56,949 nucleotides of DNA, from positions 1 to 56,949 of the forward strand of contig NZ_NIXK01000014.1 in NCBI RefSeq assembly GCF_002763455.1. Reading direction: 5' to 3'. The stretch comes from Lentibacillus sediminis. Its GTDB lineage: Bacteria > Bacillota > Bacilli > Bacillales > Amphibacillaceae. Below the pieces are notes generated by a model. It made no database searches. It was not told where the DNA came from and saw nothing but the letters and a program-made list of their open reading frames with translations. Of this stretch, positions 1 through 7,935 are shown in pieces; the stretch's first letter is position 1, and each line of letters starts with the position of its first letter. The translations under genes were made by a program, and so were the position numbers.

Positions 1-21
1 TTTATAATCATGATAGATACC

Positions 22-69
22 AAAAAAGATTAAACGGCCTTAGCCCTATGGAACACAGAGCTAAAGCCG
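22..69 (-). terminator. Terminator of the ABC/methyltransferase operon
   Basis: Arms CGGCCTTAGC (35-44) and GCTAAAGCCG (60-69) pair with a bulge. Read on the minus strand the hairpin is followed by a T-rich stretch (complement of 22-34). It lies just past the stop of the methyltransferase gene at 98. Confidence 0.65.
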
Positions 70-97
70 CTTAAGTCATTTTTATTATTTCCACTGT

Positions 98-826
98 CTA
101 CTTGACAGGGGGCAGTTCAGATGGCCTGCGTTTTTCATTAATTAATTTCGGCATTTGTTCCAACCCAGCTGCAGTTGACTGTGGTTCAATAACTTTCTCC
201 AACACAAGCCCATTTTCAATAAGCGTGTTTATCAAAGTAGAAATGGTCCTATGGTAGATTACTACGCCATCCACATACCAATCGTGTTCCCTTTTCCCTT
301 CTTCCTGATAGTTATCCAAAGCCCAATGTAATTTATCACCTTTTTCATACTTCACCCAATGATTGCTCCCTTTTCGGGCTGTGGCTATTGGATGTTCGGT
401 TGAGAAGATAAATTCACCATTGTTTTTTAATAGTCTACTAACCTTCTGAACCAAATTCGGGAAATCTTCAATGTAATGTACAGATAGTGAACTGATGATT
501 AGATCAAATTGTTGATCCGGTAATTCCAAATCCTCCATCGATACACATATGAATTCAATATTATCGTGACTGTTGTTCTTTTTAGCCCGTGCAATCATAT
601 TACTTGAGATGTCTGCCCCTATTACCTTTGCTGCACCGTTTTCAATACAATATGTTGAAAAATGGCCATCCCCACAACCTAAATCCAATACTGTCTTTCC
701 CCTCAGATCAGGCATTGCTGATTTCATTGCTGGCTGTTCTACAAAATCGTTATAGGTAATACCACTTTCACGTAAAGATATGTAATCCTTAAAGAAGGTC
801 GGATTATCGTAAATGTTTTGTTTCAT
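98..826 (-). CDS. Class I SAM-dependent methyltransferase
   Basis: A 242-residue cytoplasmic protein with a Rossmann methyltransferase fold. Motif I VLDLGCGDG is at residues 46-54, an acidic strand-2 motif GADIS follows near residue 70, and a DLIISSLSVHYI stretch near 110-120 corresponds to motif IV. The family (Methyltransf_11/25) transfers methyl groups from S-adenosylmethionine; the acceptor cannot be told from sequence. A GGAGGG ribosome site sits about 7 bases before the ATG at 826. It is the last gene of a minus-strand operon behind an ABC exporter and a small membrane protein, 24 bases after the latter, and is closed by a terminator. A role in modifying a small molecule or antibiotic would fit the exporter context, but this is inference. 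Confidence 0.85.
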   Translation of the reverse strand: MKQNIYDNPTFFKDYISLRESGITYNDFVEQPAMKSAMPDLRGKTVLDLGCGDGHFSTYCIENGAAKVIGADISSNMIARAKKNNSHDNIEFICVSMEDLELPDQQFDLIISSLSVHYIEDFPNLVQKVSRLLKNNGEFIFSTEHPIATARKGSNHWVKYEKGDKLHWALDNYQEEGKREHDWYVDGVVIYHRTISTLINTLIENGLVLEKVIEPQSTAAGLEQMPKLINEKRRPSELPPVK

Positions 827-850
827 TCATTTCCCTCCCCAATATCCCAG

Positions 851-1222
851 CTATTTCCGATCCGCAATCCAATTACTTACAGCAACTATAATCACGCCCA
901 AGCCAATTAACCACATGAGTGGATGGCCCACACCACTTTCCGACTCGCCACCAAACAAAACCAACATAAAAATCAGCAGAAACAGCGCTGACACAGAAGC
1001 TATTTTTCCGAGATGACTTGCTTTTTCCGCCTCTGACTTCTCAGGCCAAGTTAAAATAGAGAGCAACACACAAGCAAGAAGACCGTAGATTAGGATCGTC
1101 CGGTCTATGCTTATATCCGGAAAGAAATCTTTCACCAGCAATAACACAAAAAATATGCCCGCCAAAATCGTGATGATAAGATTGATTTTCCGCTTCACAC
1201 CATCCCCCCTTGTACTGTTCAC
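851..1222 (-). CDS. Small integral membrane protein, unknown function
   Basis: Up to 123 residues with about four hydrophobic segments (near residues 13-30, 41-57, 75-92 and 99-115), a short charged loop containing PEKSEAEKAS, and no catalytic motif. I do not recognise the family. Two starts are possible: GTG at 1222, with GAGGG upstream, or GTG at 1198, which has a stronger AGGGGGGAT site 5-6 bases before it and gives a 115-residue protein beginning VKRKINL. The second looks better. It lies 12 bases after the ABC permease stop and is probably co-transcribed; it may be an accessory membrane component, but nothing in its sequence proves this. Confidence 0.75.
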   Translation of the reverse strand: MNSTRGDGVKRKINLIITILAGIFFVLLLVKDFFPDISIDRTILIYGLLACVLLSILTWPEKSEAEKASHLGKIASVSALFLLIFMLVLFGGESESGVGHPLMWLIGLGVIIVAVSNWIADRK

Positions 1223-1234
1223 TCGCTGGGCCCT

Positions 1235-2056
1235 CTAACTATTCGCGCGCCTGAAACTCAGCGTAGCAAGCAAAATCAGCAAGGTCGTGAAACCCAGCAA
1301 AAAGAAGACTTCGCCCGTCATCGTTACAGGCTGACCGAAGAAGGTAAGGTTCAAGCCCATCTCCTGCCGTACCCCAGCACTTAAACTCTCCACATCAATC
1401 ATAATATGTTTCATCAAGTCTACCCCATAGGTGACCGGGTTCAGTGTGACGAGGAAACTAACCCATCCGGGCATGTTATTTAGCGGAAACAATGCGCCGG
1501 ATAAAAAGATCATTGGCATCACCAGGATGTTTACCACGAGCTGAAACCCCTGCATGGAATTAAGCAGACTCGCTACCAAAAGCCCAAGAGACGCAAATGC
1601 GCAGGCGATCATGAACATGACCGGGAGCAACAGGAGAAACGAAAGCGGATCAATCCCTATGCCGAGTACAGGCAACAGCACAAACATCATGACACCCTGC
1701 AAAAATGCAACAGAAGCGGATCCAAGCATTTTGCCAATCGCGATGTTGACCCGGGATACCGGTGATACAAGGATTTCACGCATGTACCCGAAATCACGAT
1801 CCTGAATAATGGACAGCGATGAAAAAATCGACGTCATTAACAGCGTCATGGACACAATCCCCGGAAAAATAAATTCCGTGTAATTAAAATTCTCCGCATT
1901 GGTACCCGCGCGGACTAACGACTCCATCGAACCACCCATCCCAATACCAAATACCACTAAAAAAAGAATTGGCATGGAAAAAGACCCGACCATCCGCGGC
2001 CGATCTCGGAAAAACTTGATAATATCCCGCTGCCAAATAGCTATAATTCCTTCCAT
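1235..2056 (-). CDS. ABC-2 type transporter permease (DrrB-like)
   Basis: A 273-residue membrane protein with about six transmembrane helices and the ABC-2 core. A soluble N-terminal segment MEGIIAIWQRDIIKFFRDRP precedes the first helix, and the conserved stretch ALFPLNNMPGWVSFLVTLNP lies before the last helices. This matches the DrrB/NodJ subfamily of export permeases. A GGAGGG site 8 bases upstream supports the ATG at 2056. It starts 15 bases after the ATPase gene, so the two are translated from one transcript and form the exporter. Likely substrates are drugs, antibiotics or lipids; the actual substrate is unknown. Confidence 0.9.
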   Translation of the reverse strand: MEGIIAIWQRDIIKFFRDRPRMVGSFSMPILFLVVFGIGMGGSMESLVRAGTNAENFNYTEFIFPGIVSMTLLMTSIFSSLSIIQDRDFGYMREILVSPVSRVNIAIGKMLGSASVAFLQGVMMFVLLPVLGIGIDPLSFLLLLPVMFMIACAFASLGLLVASLLNSMQGFQLVVNILVMPMIFLSGALFPLNNMPGWVSFLVTLNPVTYGVDLMKHIMIDVESLSAGVRQEMGLNLTFFGQPVTMTGEVFFLLGFTTLLILLATLSFRRANS

Positions 2057-2071
2057 CAGTCATCCCTCCTA

Positions 2072-2986
2072 TTAATCTCTGATCTCGCGGCCTGTAAATG
2101 ACAGAAACACGTCATTCAGGGTAGGTTTACGAATATCCAATCCAGTAAGTGGTGTTTGCAATGTTTTAATAAACTCGGAAACAAACGCATCGCTGTTTTC
2201 CACCTTGCAGTAAATCACGTCATCTTTCAGTGACAGATCCACAACATCGAAGTTCTCCCTGATTTCTTTCATAGCCGCCTCATTATCGCTGGTGGTGATT
2301 TCGATAATATCCCCGCCAAGCTGCTGCTTTAATCGTTTTGGTGTGTCAATCGCAATAATCTCGCCGTGATCCATAATGGCAATACGATCACTGATTTCTG
2401 CTTCATCCAGATAGTGTGTTGTTAAAAACATGGTGATATTTTCTTTTTCTTTCAGTTTCAATATATATTCCCAAACATGAGCGCGTGTCTGCGGATCAAG
2501 CCCGACTGTCGGTTCATCAAGAAACAGCACCTTTGGATAGTGAAGCAGCCCGCGGGCGATTTCCAGCCGTCGCTGCATGCCGCCGGAAAATTTCTCCACT
2601 AATGTGCCAATGCTTTCCTTAAGATCGACAATTTCCAGCACCTCATCAATACGGGATTTACGCTGGGCGCGGGAAATACCATAGAACTTGCAATGCAGCA
2701 TTAGATTTTCCTTGGCGGTCAGCTTCTCATCCAGCGTATTTTGCTGAAAAATGATCCCGATACTTTCCCGTACCCGATTCTGCTCTTTGACGACATCATA
2801 ACCATTGATCGTCACCGTCCCGCTTGTTGGTGGAAGCATGGTGGACAAAATATTGATGGTCGTGCTTTTCCCTGCTCCATTCGGACCCAGAAAACCAAAG
2901 ATCTCTCCTTGCTCCACCCGAAAATTGCTATTCTTGACAGCCTGAAAAGATTTATAGTTTTTCTTTAAATTATTAACCTCAATCAA
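2072..2986 (-). CDS. ABC transporter ATP-binding protein (DrrA-like)
   Basis: A 304-residue ATPase. Walker A GPNGAGKST is at residues 34-42, the Q-loop glutamine is near 82 (IIFQQ), the ABC signature FSGGMQRR is near 138, and Walker B VLFLDEP with the D-loop follows. A C-terminal extension of about 80 residues ends TLNDVFLSFTGREIRD, typical of the DrrA drug-exporter subfamily. The start is TTG at 2986 behind GGGGGAAATG. It is the first gene of the operon, with a sigma-A-like promoter at 3150-3179 and a leader of about 150 bases. It drives export through the permease encoded just downstream. Confidence 0.92.
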   Translation of the reverse strand: MIEVNNLKKNYKSFQAVKNSNFRVEQGEIFGFLGPNGAGKSTTINILSTMLPPTSGTVTINGYDVVKEQNRVRESIGIIFQQNTLDEKLTAKENLMLHCKFYGISRAQRKSRIDEVLEIVDLKESIGTLVEKFSGGMQRRLEIARGLLHYPKVLFLDEPTVGLDPQTRAHVWEYILKLKEKENITMFLTTHYLDEAEISDRIAIMDHGEIIAIDTPKRLKQQLGGDIIEITTSDNEAAMKEIRENFDVVDLSLKDDVIYCKVENSDAFVSEFIKTLQTPLTGLDIRKPTLNDVFLSFTGREIRD

Positions 2987-3149
2987 TGCTCATTTCCCCC
3001 TTTTCTCACTTGCCACTTTTGTTTCAAGGCAACAGGTAGATCCTAATGCAGTCCCTCTTTACAGAGTAAACGTTCCAGCGCAGGCATGCCATCCTTTTGT
3101 TCTTTTCCAGAGATCATCGTCTCTTTTAAAAATTTTACCGAACAGCACG

Positions 3150-3179
3150 ATTATACACCAAGTATAGTATGAGTTGAAA
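3150..3179 (-). promoter_or_regulatory. Sigma-A-like promoter of the ABC exporter operon
   Basis: Read on the minus strand: TTTCAA, an 18-base spacer, then a perfect TATAAT. The distance to the ATPase start leaves a leader of roughly 150 bases, in which a 24-codon open frame (3043-3117) lacks a good ribosome site and is probably not a gene. Confidence 0.5.
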
Positions 3180-3251
3180 GTCTTTTCTGGCAATTAATAC
3201 GAAAGCGGTTTACACTATGATTAACTACGTTGCAGAGGGGTTTGAAAGAAA

Positions 3252-3788
3252 ATGAAACATGCACTTGTTGTCGGTGGAACGGGGATGCTTCGGGAAACAA
3301 CGCGATGGCTGGAGCAGCAAGGTTACCACGTTTCTATCGTTGGAAGAAATGAAGATCGACTGAATCAAACCGTGCAAGTACAGCCGGATCATTTCACAAA
3401 GATAGCTGTGGACTATACAAACTCGAATGATTTAGCCAAAGAGCTTGCGCGCACGATAGATACGAATGGTCCTATTGATTTGGCGGTTGCCTGGATACAT
3501 TCAACCGCGCCCGTGGCTTTGCAGATCATTCATGACGCGATAGCCCTGTCATCTCCTAAATGGTCACTTTTTCATGTCAAAGGAAGCACCCGCTCCATTT
3601 CTAAAGAAAAGCCTTTGGAAAGTGAAAATATGGCTTATCATCAGATTTTGCTGGGATTTGTTTTAGAAGGTTATTCGTCCCGCTGGCTGACCCATCAGGA
3701 AATCGCAAGTGGAGTAATCGAAGCAATTCAGGCGAAGCAGGATGAATTTGTCATAGGAACACTGGAACCTTGGAAAAAGCGACCTTGA
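3252..3788 (+). CDS. Rossmann-fold NAD(P)-binding protein (short SDR-like)
   Basis: A 178-residue protein starting with a nucleotide-binding loop: VVGGTGML at residues 6-13 fits the SDR glycine-rich motif, and NEDRL near residue 36 is in the cofactor-selecting region. It is shorter than classical SDR enzymes (about 250 residues), and no Tyr-x-x-x-Lys catalytic pair is evident, so it may be a reductase of the atypical SDR type or a binding protein. The ribosome site AGAGGGG lies 12 bases before the ATG. It is a single gene, 22 bases before the next start, and may be co-transcribed with the DinB fusion protein. The substrate is unknown. Confidence 0.75.
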   Translation: MKHALVVGGTGMLRETTRWLEQQGYHVSIVGRNEDRLNQTVQVQPDHFTKIAVDYTNSNDLAKELARTIDTNGPIDLAVAWIHSTAPVALQIIHDAIALSSPKWSLFHVKGSTRSISKEKPLESENMAYHQILLGFVLEGYSSRWLTHQEIASGVIEAIQAKQDEFVIGTLEPWKKRP

Positions 3789-3810
3789 GTGTTAATCGGA
3801 GGTGAACATT

Positions 3811-4533
3811 ATGGCAATTTCAATTAATGCAGTTGCTGAATATAACGATAAGGGATGTTTGATTTATTGCACAAAACATACCGGCGCTTTTGTCCGCGGG
3901 AAAACAATAGATGAAGCGGTAGCTAAATTTGATAGGGAAATTACCCAATACACGAGGTGGTTATCCGGGGATCGTCATCTCAAGAACGAAAAAGCAGATG
4001 TCCGGATTATCCAAGAAAAGAAAAGCAGTCTGCGTGTAGAGGATGCGGATTCTGATGTAATTTTTGCCAAAGAGAGACTGCCCTTAAGCGGAGAAGAATA
4101 CGATCGGCTAAAAAACACCGCCTTGAAGTCAGCAGCGGATTCCAACACTCTGTATCACTCCATACCTGATAAACAATACCGTATTACCCCGCCAAGAAAA
4201 ACTTTTTACGGTGAAGTTCCATGCACCGCAGATGAAATCTACACGCATACAAATAATGTAACAAACTATTATGCTGGGGAAATTGGCGTGAGAATGGATA
4301 ACCTGTCCGATATAGCTGAAAACCGCATTCTAGCAATAAGCTTAATAGAATCGCTCCCCGACTTTTTAAGCAACCCTGTACACTTCGGCAGTTATGACGA
4401 AGAATGGTCACTAGGGAAAGTGCTGCGGCGCTTCATATGGCATGACCGCACCCATGCAAAATCCATGTATCGAATGGCCGCTAAGGTATGGGGAGATGAG
4501 AAAATAGAAAATCCGTTTTGTTTTGAAATTTAA
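3811..4533 (+). CDS. HicB-like N-terminal domain fused to a DinB-like domain
   Basis: The start is the ATG at 3811, placed 5 bases after GGAGGTGA; a GTG at 3802 lies inside that ribosome site. The 240-residue protein has two parts. Residues 1-50 (EYNDKGCLIYCTKHTGAF, then GKTIDEAVAKFDREI) resemble the HicB/UPF0150 antitoxin fold. Residues from about 125 to the end contain the DinB-type four-helix pattern with NVTNYYAGEIGVR and the metal-site-like IWHDRTHAKSMYR. DinB-family proteins in Bacillus are metal-dependent thiol S-transferases or damage-induced proteins of unknown role. The fusion is unusual; the link between the domains is inference. Confidence 0.7.
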   Translation: MAISINAVAEYNDKGCLIYCTKHTGAFVRGKTIDEAVAKFDREITQYTRWLSGDRHLKNEKADVRIIQEKKSSLRVEDADSDVIFAKERLPLSGEEYDRLKNTALKSAADSNTLYHSIPDKQYRITPPRKTFYGEVPCTADEIYTHTNNVTNYYAGEIGVRMDNLSDIAENRILAISLIESLPDFLSNPVHFGSYDEEWSLGKVLRRFIWHDRTHAKSMYRMAAKVWGDEKIENPFCFEI

Positions 4534-4558
4534 CATTATATCCCGGATTCTAATGTTA
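4531..4558. promoter_or_regulatory. Inverted repeat overlapping the AraC gene promoter
   Basis: Perfect 8-base arms TAACATTA and TAATGTTA are separated by 12 bases. The right arm runs into TATAAT (4557-4562), a likely -10 box for the AraC-type gene that starts about 25-35 bases later. It could be an operator for self-regulation or a hairpin ending the upstream gene; the lack of a T-run favours an operator. Confidence 0.45.
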
Positions 4559-4582
4559 TAATAAATCCATACACGAAAGCTG

Positions 4583-5377
4583 GTGATTAAAGTGGATCAT
4601 ACAAGCGATCAATACAAGGCTGTGGTGCAGGCAATTGAATATATGAAAAGGAATTTGGATAAAGAAATTACTTCAGAAGAACTTGCTTCTCTAGTTGGAT
4701 ATAGTCACTACCATTTTTCGAGGATTTTTAAAGAAATAACAGGTGTTTCTCCACGCCATTATTTGTCGGCTTTACGTATTGAGTCGGCAAAACAAATACT
4801 TGTAAACCGCTCCTCATCTACTATGTTACATACATTGCTGTCCGTTGGCTTTCGGAGTATGGGTACGTTCAGTTCCAGATTTAAGCAATATGTCGGTTTA
4901 TCGCCAAAGCAATTTCAAGTAAATGTAAAGCCTTTGCACCAGTTCATTAATCAGCAAGAGAATAATATAAAGCCATTGGAAGACAGCCGCCCTTCACCTG
5001 TTTTAACTTGCTATATTGAATTTCCCGAGAGTTTTAAAGGGCTCATTTTTGTTGGCCTATTTCCACGACCAATTCCTGATCAAAAGCCTCTGCAAGGAAT
5101 TGTGCTAAATCATCACCAATCAAAATGCCTCTTTTCAAACATACCAACCGGAACCTATTACGTTTTGGCTGCAACCCTTCCAATAAGTTTCAATCCAAGA
5201 GATTACTTTTTGTTGGATAGGGTACTCCGCGGAAAATATGAATATCCCATTAAAGTTACAGATTGTACAAATACAGAGATACGAATTACACTACGGGAGC
5301 CGTTGCCGACAGATCCGCCAATATTGGTAAACTTGCCCCAACTGTTATTTGAACAGAAAAAGGATAAAGCAAACTAG
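4583..5377 (+). CDS. AraC/XylS family transcriptional regulator
   Basis: A 264-residue protein with the DNA-binding domain at the N-terminus (residues 8-108) instead of the usual C-terminus. Two helix-turn-helix units are visible: TSEELASLVGYSHYHFSRIF, then the second ending in GFRSMGTFSSRFKQYVGLSP with the AraC signature. The C-terminal 140 residues are beta-rich, with SNIPTGTYYVLAATL near the middle, and probably sense a ligand; I cannot name the fold. The start is GTG at 4583 or GTG at 4592; GGTGAT lies 6 bases before the latter. An inverted repeat overlaps its promoter, which suggests self-regulation. The controlled genes may include the neighbouring VOC-type genes. Confidence 0.88.
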   Translation: MIKVDHTSDQYKAVVQAIEYMKRNLDKEITSEELASLVGYSHYHFSRIFKEITGVSPRHYLSALRIESAKQILVNRSSSTMLHTLLSVGFRSMGTFSSRFKQYVGLSPKQFQVNVKPLHQFINQQENNIKPLEDSRPSPVLTCYIEFPESFKGLIFVGLFPRPIPDQKPLQGIVLNHHQSKCLFSNIPTGTYYVLAATLPISFNPRDYFLLDRVLRGKYEYPIKVTDCTNTEIRITLREPLPTDPPILVNLPQLLFEQKKDKAN

Positions 5378-5443
5378 AAGAAAAATATAAATCGTTATCA
5401 TGCTACGCTAAGCATAAAAAATATGGGAGCGATTTTATGTTGA

Positions 5444-5512
5444 ATGAAGTATGTGCGCTTTATTGAGGATCCTGCTGGAAATCAAATTGAAATAGTAGAG
5501 TTTTCTAATTAG
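5444..5512 (+). pseudogene. Remnant of a VOC/glyoxalase-like gene (C-terminal end)
   Basis: A 22-codon frame encodes KYVRFIEDPAGNQIEIVEF and then stops. The pattern F-x-E-D-P-x-G-N-x-I-E-I is the hallmark of the last beta strand of VOC (glyoxalase/bleomycin resistance) proteins, so only the end of such a gene is left. An in-frame TGA lies just upstream. The following intact gene at 5526 also ends in a VOC domain, so the remnant may be left from a rearrangement of a duplicated VOC module. Confidence 0.65.
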
Positions 5513-5525
5513 GAGGGATTATTCT

Positions 5526-6419
5526 ATGGTTGAACATAACATAGTCAGTGAAATCAATAAACTGGAGCAGGAAATTTTGGAAAAGAAGAAAAGGTTAGTC
5601 GAACTCAAAAAAGCAATACCTGATAAACAAGTAGAGAATTATCTATTCCAGTCTTCTATGAATCAGGAAAAATCTCTGCTTGAATTGTTTGATGATAAGG
5701 ATGAGTTGTGGGTCGTTCATAATATGGGCAAAAGCTGCGGTTATTGCACCATGTGGGCAGATGGATTTAATAGCGTTTATCATCACCTCGATGGTAAGGC
5801 AGCCTTTGTTGTTTCTTCACCGGATACACCTGAAGTTCAAGAGAGTTTTGCGGCATCACGAAAATGGCAGTTTCCAATGGTTTCAATTGAAGGGTCTGCA
5901 TTTACCAAGGATATGGGCTTTGAAAAGGAAGGCTATTTTTATCCAGGAGTATCCACTTTTTATAAAGATGAACAAGATCAAATTTTCCTCCATTCACAGG
6001 CAAGTTTTGGTCCGGGAGATGATTACTGTGTCCCATGGCATTTGTTTGACCTCCTTCCTTCAGGGAGAGAAGGAATTACAGTTAAGCGAAATTTAAACTC
6101 TGAATCTCCATTCCAATTAACAAACAATATAGCAGTTGGCGTGACGGATTACGATAATGCAGTTCAATTCTATGAAAATGTCTTAGGAATGCAGATGGAG
6201 CAGGAACTTCAGAATGAGAAAAAGTTCTCAGCCAGTGGGACGAATTTTTATTTCGAAAATGCCTCGGAAAACGATGTGTACTTTGAATTCGCTGTTGATG
6301 ATTTTGAAGCTGCAAAAAGGCTCCTTCTTGCCAATGGGTGCACAATCACAAAAGTGTACAGTGAAAATAGCTGCATGTTTGCTGATCCGTATGGGCTGAG
6401 GTTTCATGTATTTGAATAA
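5526..6419 (+). CDS. DUF899 (thioredoxin-like) and VOC domain fusion protein
   Basis: A 297-residue protein. Residues 1-30 form a charged helix (LEQEILEKKKRLVELKKA). Residues 35-185 match the DUF899 family: thioredoxin-like with GKSCGYCTMWADG (CGYC pair near 70-73), then SPDTPEVQESFAASRKW and PGVSTFYKD. Residues 200-297 are a VOC module, beginning GVTDYDNAVQFYENVLGM and ending FADPYGLRFHVFE. DUF899 proteins are probable redox or peroxidase-like proteins of unproven function; VOC modules bind metals and small electrophiles. The ribosome site AGGAGGG lies 8 bases before the ATG. A detoxification role is inference. Confidence 0.82.
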   Translation: MVEHNIVSEINKLEQEILEKKKRLVELKKAIPDKQVENYLFQSSMNQEKSLLELFDDKDELWVVHNMGKSCGYCTMWADGFNSVYHHLDGKAAFVVSSPDTPEVQESFAASRKWQFPMVSIEGSAFTKDMGFEKEGYFYPGVSTFYKDEQDQIFLHSQASFGPGDDYCVPWHLFDLLPSGREGITVKRNLNSESPFQLTNNIAVGVTDYDNAVQFYENVLGMQMEQELQNEKKFSASGTNFYFENASENDVYFEFAVDDFEAAKRLLLANGCTITKVYSENSCMFADPYGLRFHVFE

Positions 6420-6701
6420 TAGCTGATGGCTGCATGGATTTAATAGCAGCAAAAACAAACTGAAGAGAGAGTATCTTTTGCATTGTAAGGTACATCCCTT
6501 CTATGATCAACCAGGATTAAACGAGCGATGAACACATGAAAGACGAGGATGAAAGTTGCTTTTGCACTCCCTAAACCACCCGCTATCGATCGAATAAAAA
6601 CGGAAAACCAGGTTATCCTTGTAATGAATAAAACACATTGATACAATTAACATTGGATAGAAAAAAATAACGTTTCTGTCTTTAAAAAGGAATGACTACT
6701 C

Positions 6702-7394
6702 TTGGATAAAAACTCTCTACAAACTGAAATAGCAAGTTATATAGGAAAGCTTTTACGGGATAACTTTGGGAAAGGCCCATCTTCCGTTTATGTCTCCTTA
6801 AAAAAACCATTTATCAGCATACACTTGCGAGACTTTCTAGCTCCTATGGAACGGGTGTTAGTGTCCCAGCAGGAAACAATGAAAGTAGAAGAAACAAGAG
6901 ACCTTCTCATGCAGGAGCTGATTCCTGATATCAAGGCTACCTTAAAGGTTGGCACAGGCATGGAAGTAAAGGAATTATATTATGATTGGTCCCTTCAGAA
7001 TCGTTCGGGCATTTTAGTTGGGATTTTGGATAATGAGGAAGACAACGATAATAAATTAGAAAATTACCCGGAAAAAGAAGCAGTCCATCATGAGATATTG
7101 CTCATAAGCAGACAGGCGGAGAAATCCCCGGAATCTCTGGATTCTTGTTTCCTTAATGATCGAACCCTTTTAGTGAAAAGAACTGGTATCTTAGTCAGAA
7201 TTGAAAAAGAGCTAATTCGGACTGGATTTGAAGAACACCTTAAGCTCACGAAAAGACAATTAGAAAAAAGGCTATTACACGGCAGTGATTTTGAAGAAAT
7301 TCTTCAAAGAAACGTGGTTGATATCTTCGTTGATTGGGATTTCAAATTGGATAAAAGCTATATAATATTTATTTTACAGCCGAATAATAAGTAA
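6702..7394 (+). CDS. DUF2294 family protein, tandem modules
   Basis: A 230-residue protein starting at TTG 6702 behind AAGGAAT. Residues 5-110 match DUF2294 (EIASYIGKLLRDNFGKGP, then a beta-rich half ending LVGIL). A second, diverged copy occupies about 125-228, with LVKRTGILVRIEKELIRTG and DIFVDWDFKLDKSY. The family is common in Bacillaceae and clostridia, and its function is unknown to me. It is a single gene with its own terminator at 7428-7470. About 280 bases of AT-rich sequence precede it without a supportable gene. Confidence 0.8.
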   Translation: MDKNSLQTEIASYIGKLLRDNFGKGPSSVYVSLKKPFISIHLRDFLAPMERVLVSQQETMKVEETRDLLMQELIPDIKATLKVGTGMEVKELYYDWSLQNRSGILVGILDNEEDNDNKLENYPEKEAVHHEILLISRQAEKSPESLDSCFLNDRTLLVKRTGILVRIEKELIRTGFEEHLKLTKRQLEKRLLHGSDFEEILQRNVVDIFVDWDFKLDKSYIIFILQPNNK

Positions 7395-7427
7395 GGTGGA
7401 AATGAACCGGACAATAGAGCTGGACTT

Positions 7428-7470
7428 AAGCCGAAAAGGATGACAATACATCCCTTTTCGGCTTTTTTTA
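7428..7470 (+). terminator. Rho-independent terminator after the DUF2294 gene
   Basis: Arms AAGCCGAAAAGGATG and CATCCCTTTTCGGCTT pair with one bulged base and are followed by TTTTTTT. It is 33 bases after the stop codon. Confidence 0.9.
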
Positions 7471-7589
7471 ATTTTTCAATTATCTCACACGAAGGGAAAG
7501 TGCAGACTCCCAGTCAAATTATATATCAATACACAGATTATAATAAGTGAAAGTACAATATTTTATGGAAAAGGAAGTGAATTAACTCT

Positions 7590-7781
7590 ATGCGCTATAA
7601 ACTGATTTCGAAAGGTATAAACCCTCCCAAAGTGCTTTTTAATTCCGGAACAAACACTGTTAAAATATTTGATACAGTAGAAGAAGCTAATAGAATGAAA
7701 GATGAGTTAAATGACATTACCCTCGATGATGTACATTGGGAGGTCGCTCCTCTGAACGCAGAGGGTAATCCACAGGAATGA
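7590..7781 (+). CDS. Small protein of unknown function (63 residues)
   Basis: A short soluble protein beginning MRYKLISKGINPPKVLFNSG. It has a mixed beta/alpha pattern, with a helix around EEANRMKDELNDI and then VHWEVAPL. It looks like a small modification-of-sequence domain rather than a random frame, since charged and hydrophobic residues alternate regularly. A purine-rich AAGGAAGTGAA stretch lies about 10 bases before the ATG. No family is recognised. It stands alone, followed by about 150 bases without a gene and then an ABC transporter remnant. Confidence 0.55.
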   Translation: MRYKLISKGINPPKVLFNSGTNTVKIFDTVEEANRMKDELNDITLDDVHWEVAPLNAEGNPQE

Positions 7782-7935
7782 CCGGATGTACGATACTTGC
7801 TGCATTATGGCTGATGATAATTCATGATGTTTGGCAATGCTGTTCGGCGAATTCAAATAGTTTTTCGCTTATGAACAGCGTCAGCCAAGGTTCTGAATTA
7901 TTATCAGCTCCCCACATTCCCCAAATCAAAATTAT

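Noticed and set aside
3043-3117. 24-codon frame in the leader of the ABC exporter operon
   Set aside because: Weak ribosome site and no conservation evidence; could be a leader peptide, but nothing supports it.
6440-6646. 68-codon frame on the minus strand with hydrophobic stretches
   Set aside because: No ribosome site, no family signature; probably chance in AT-rich DNA.
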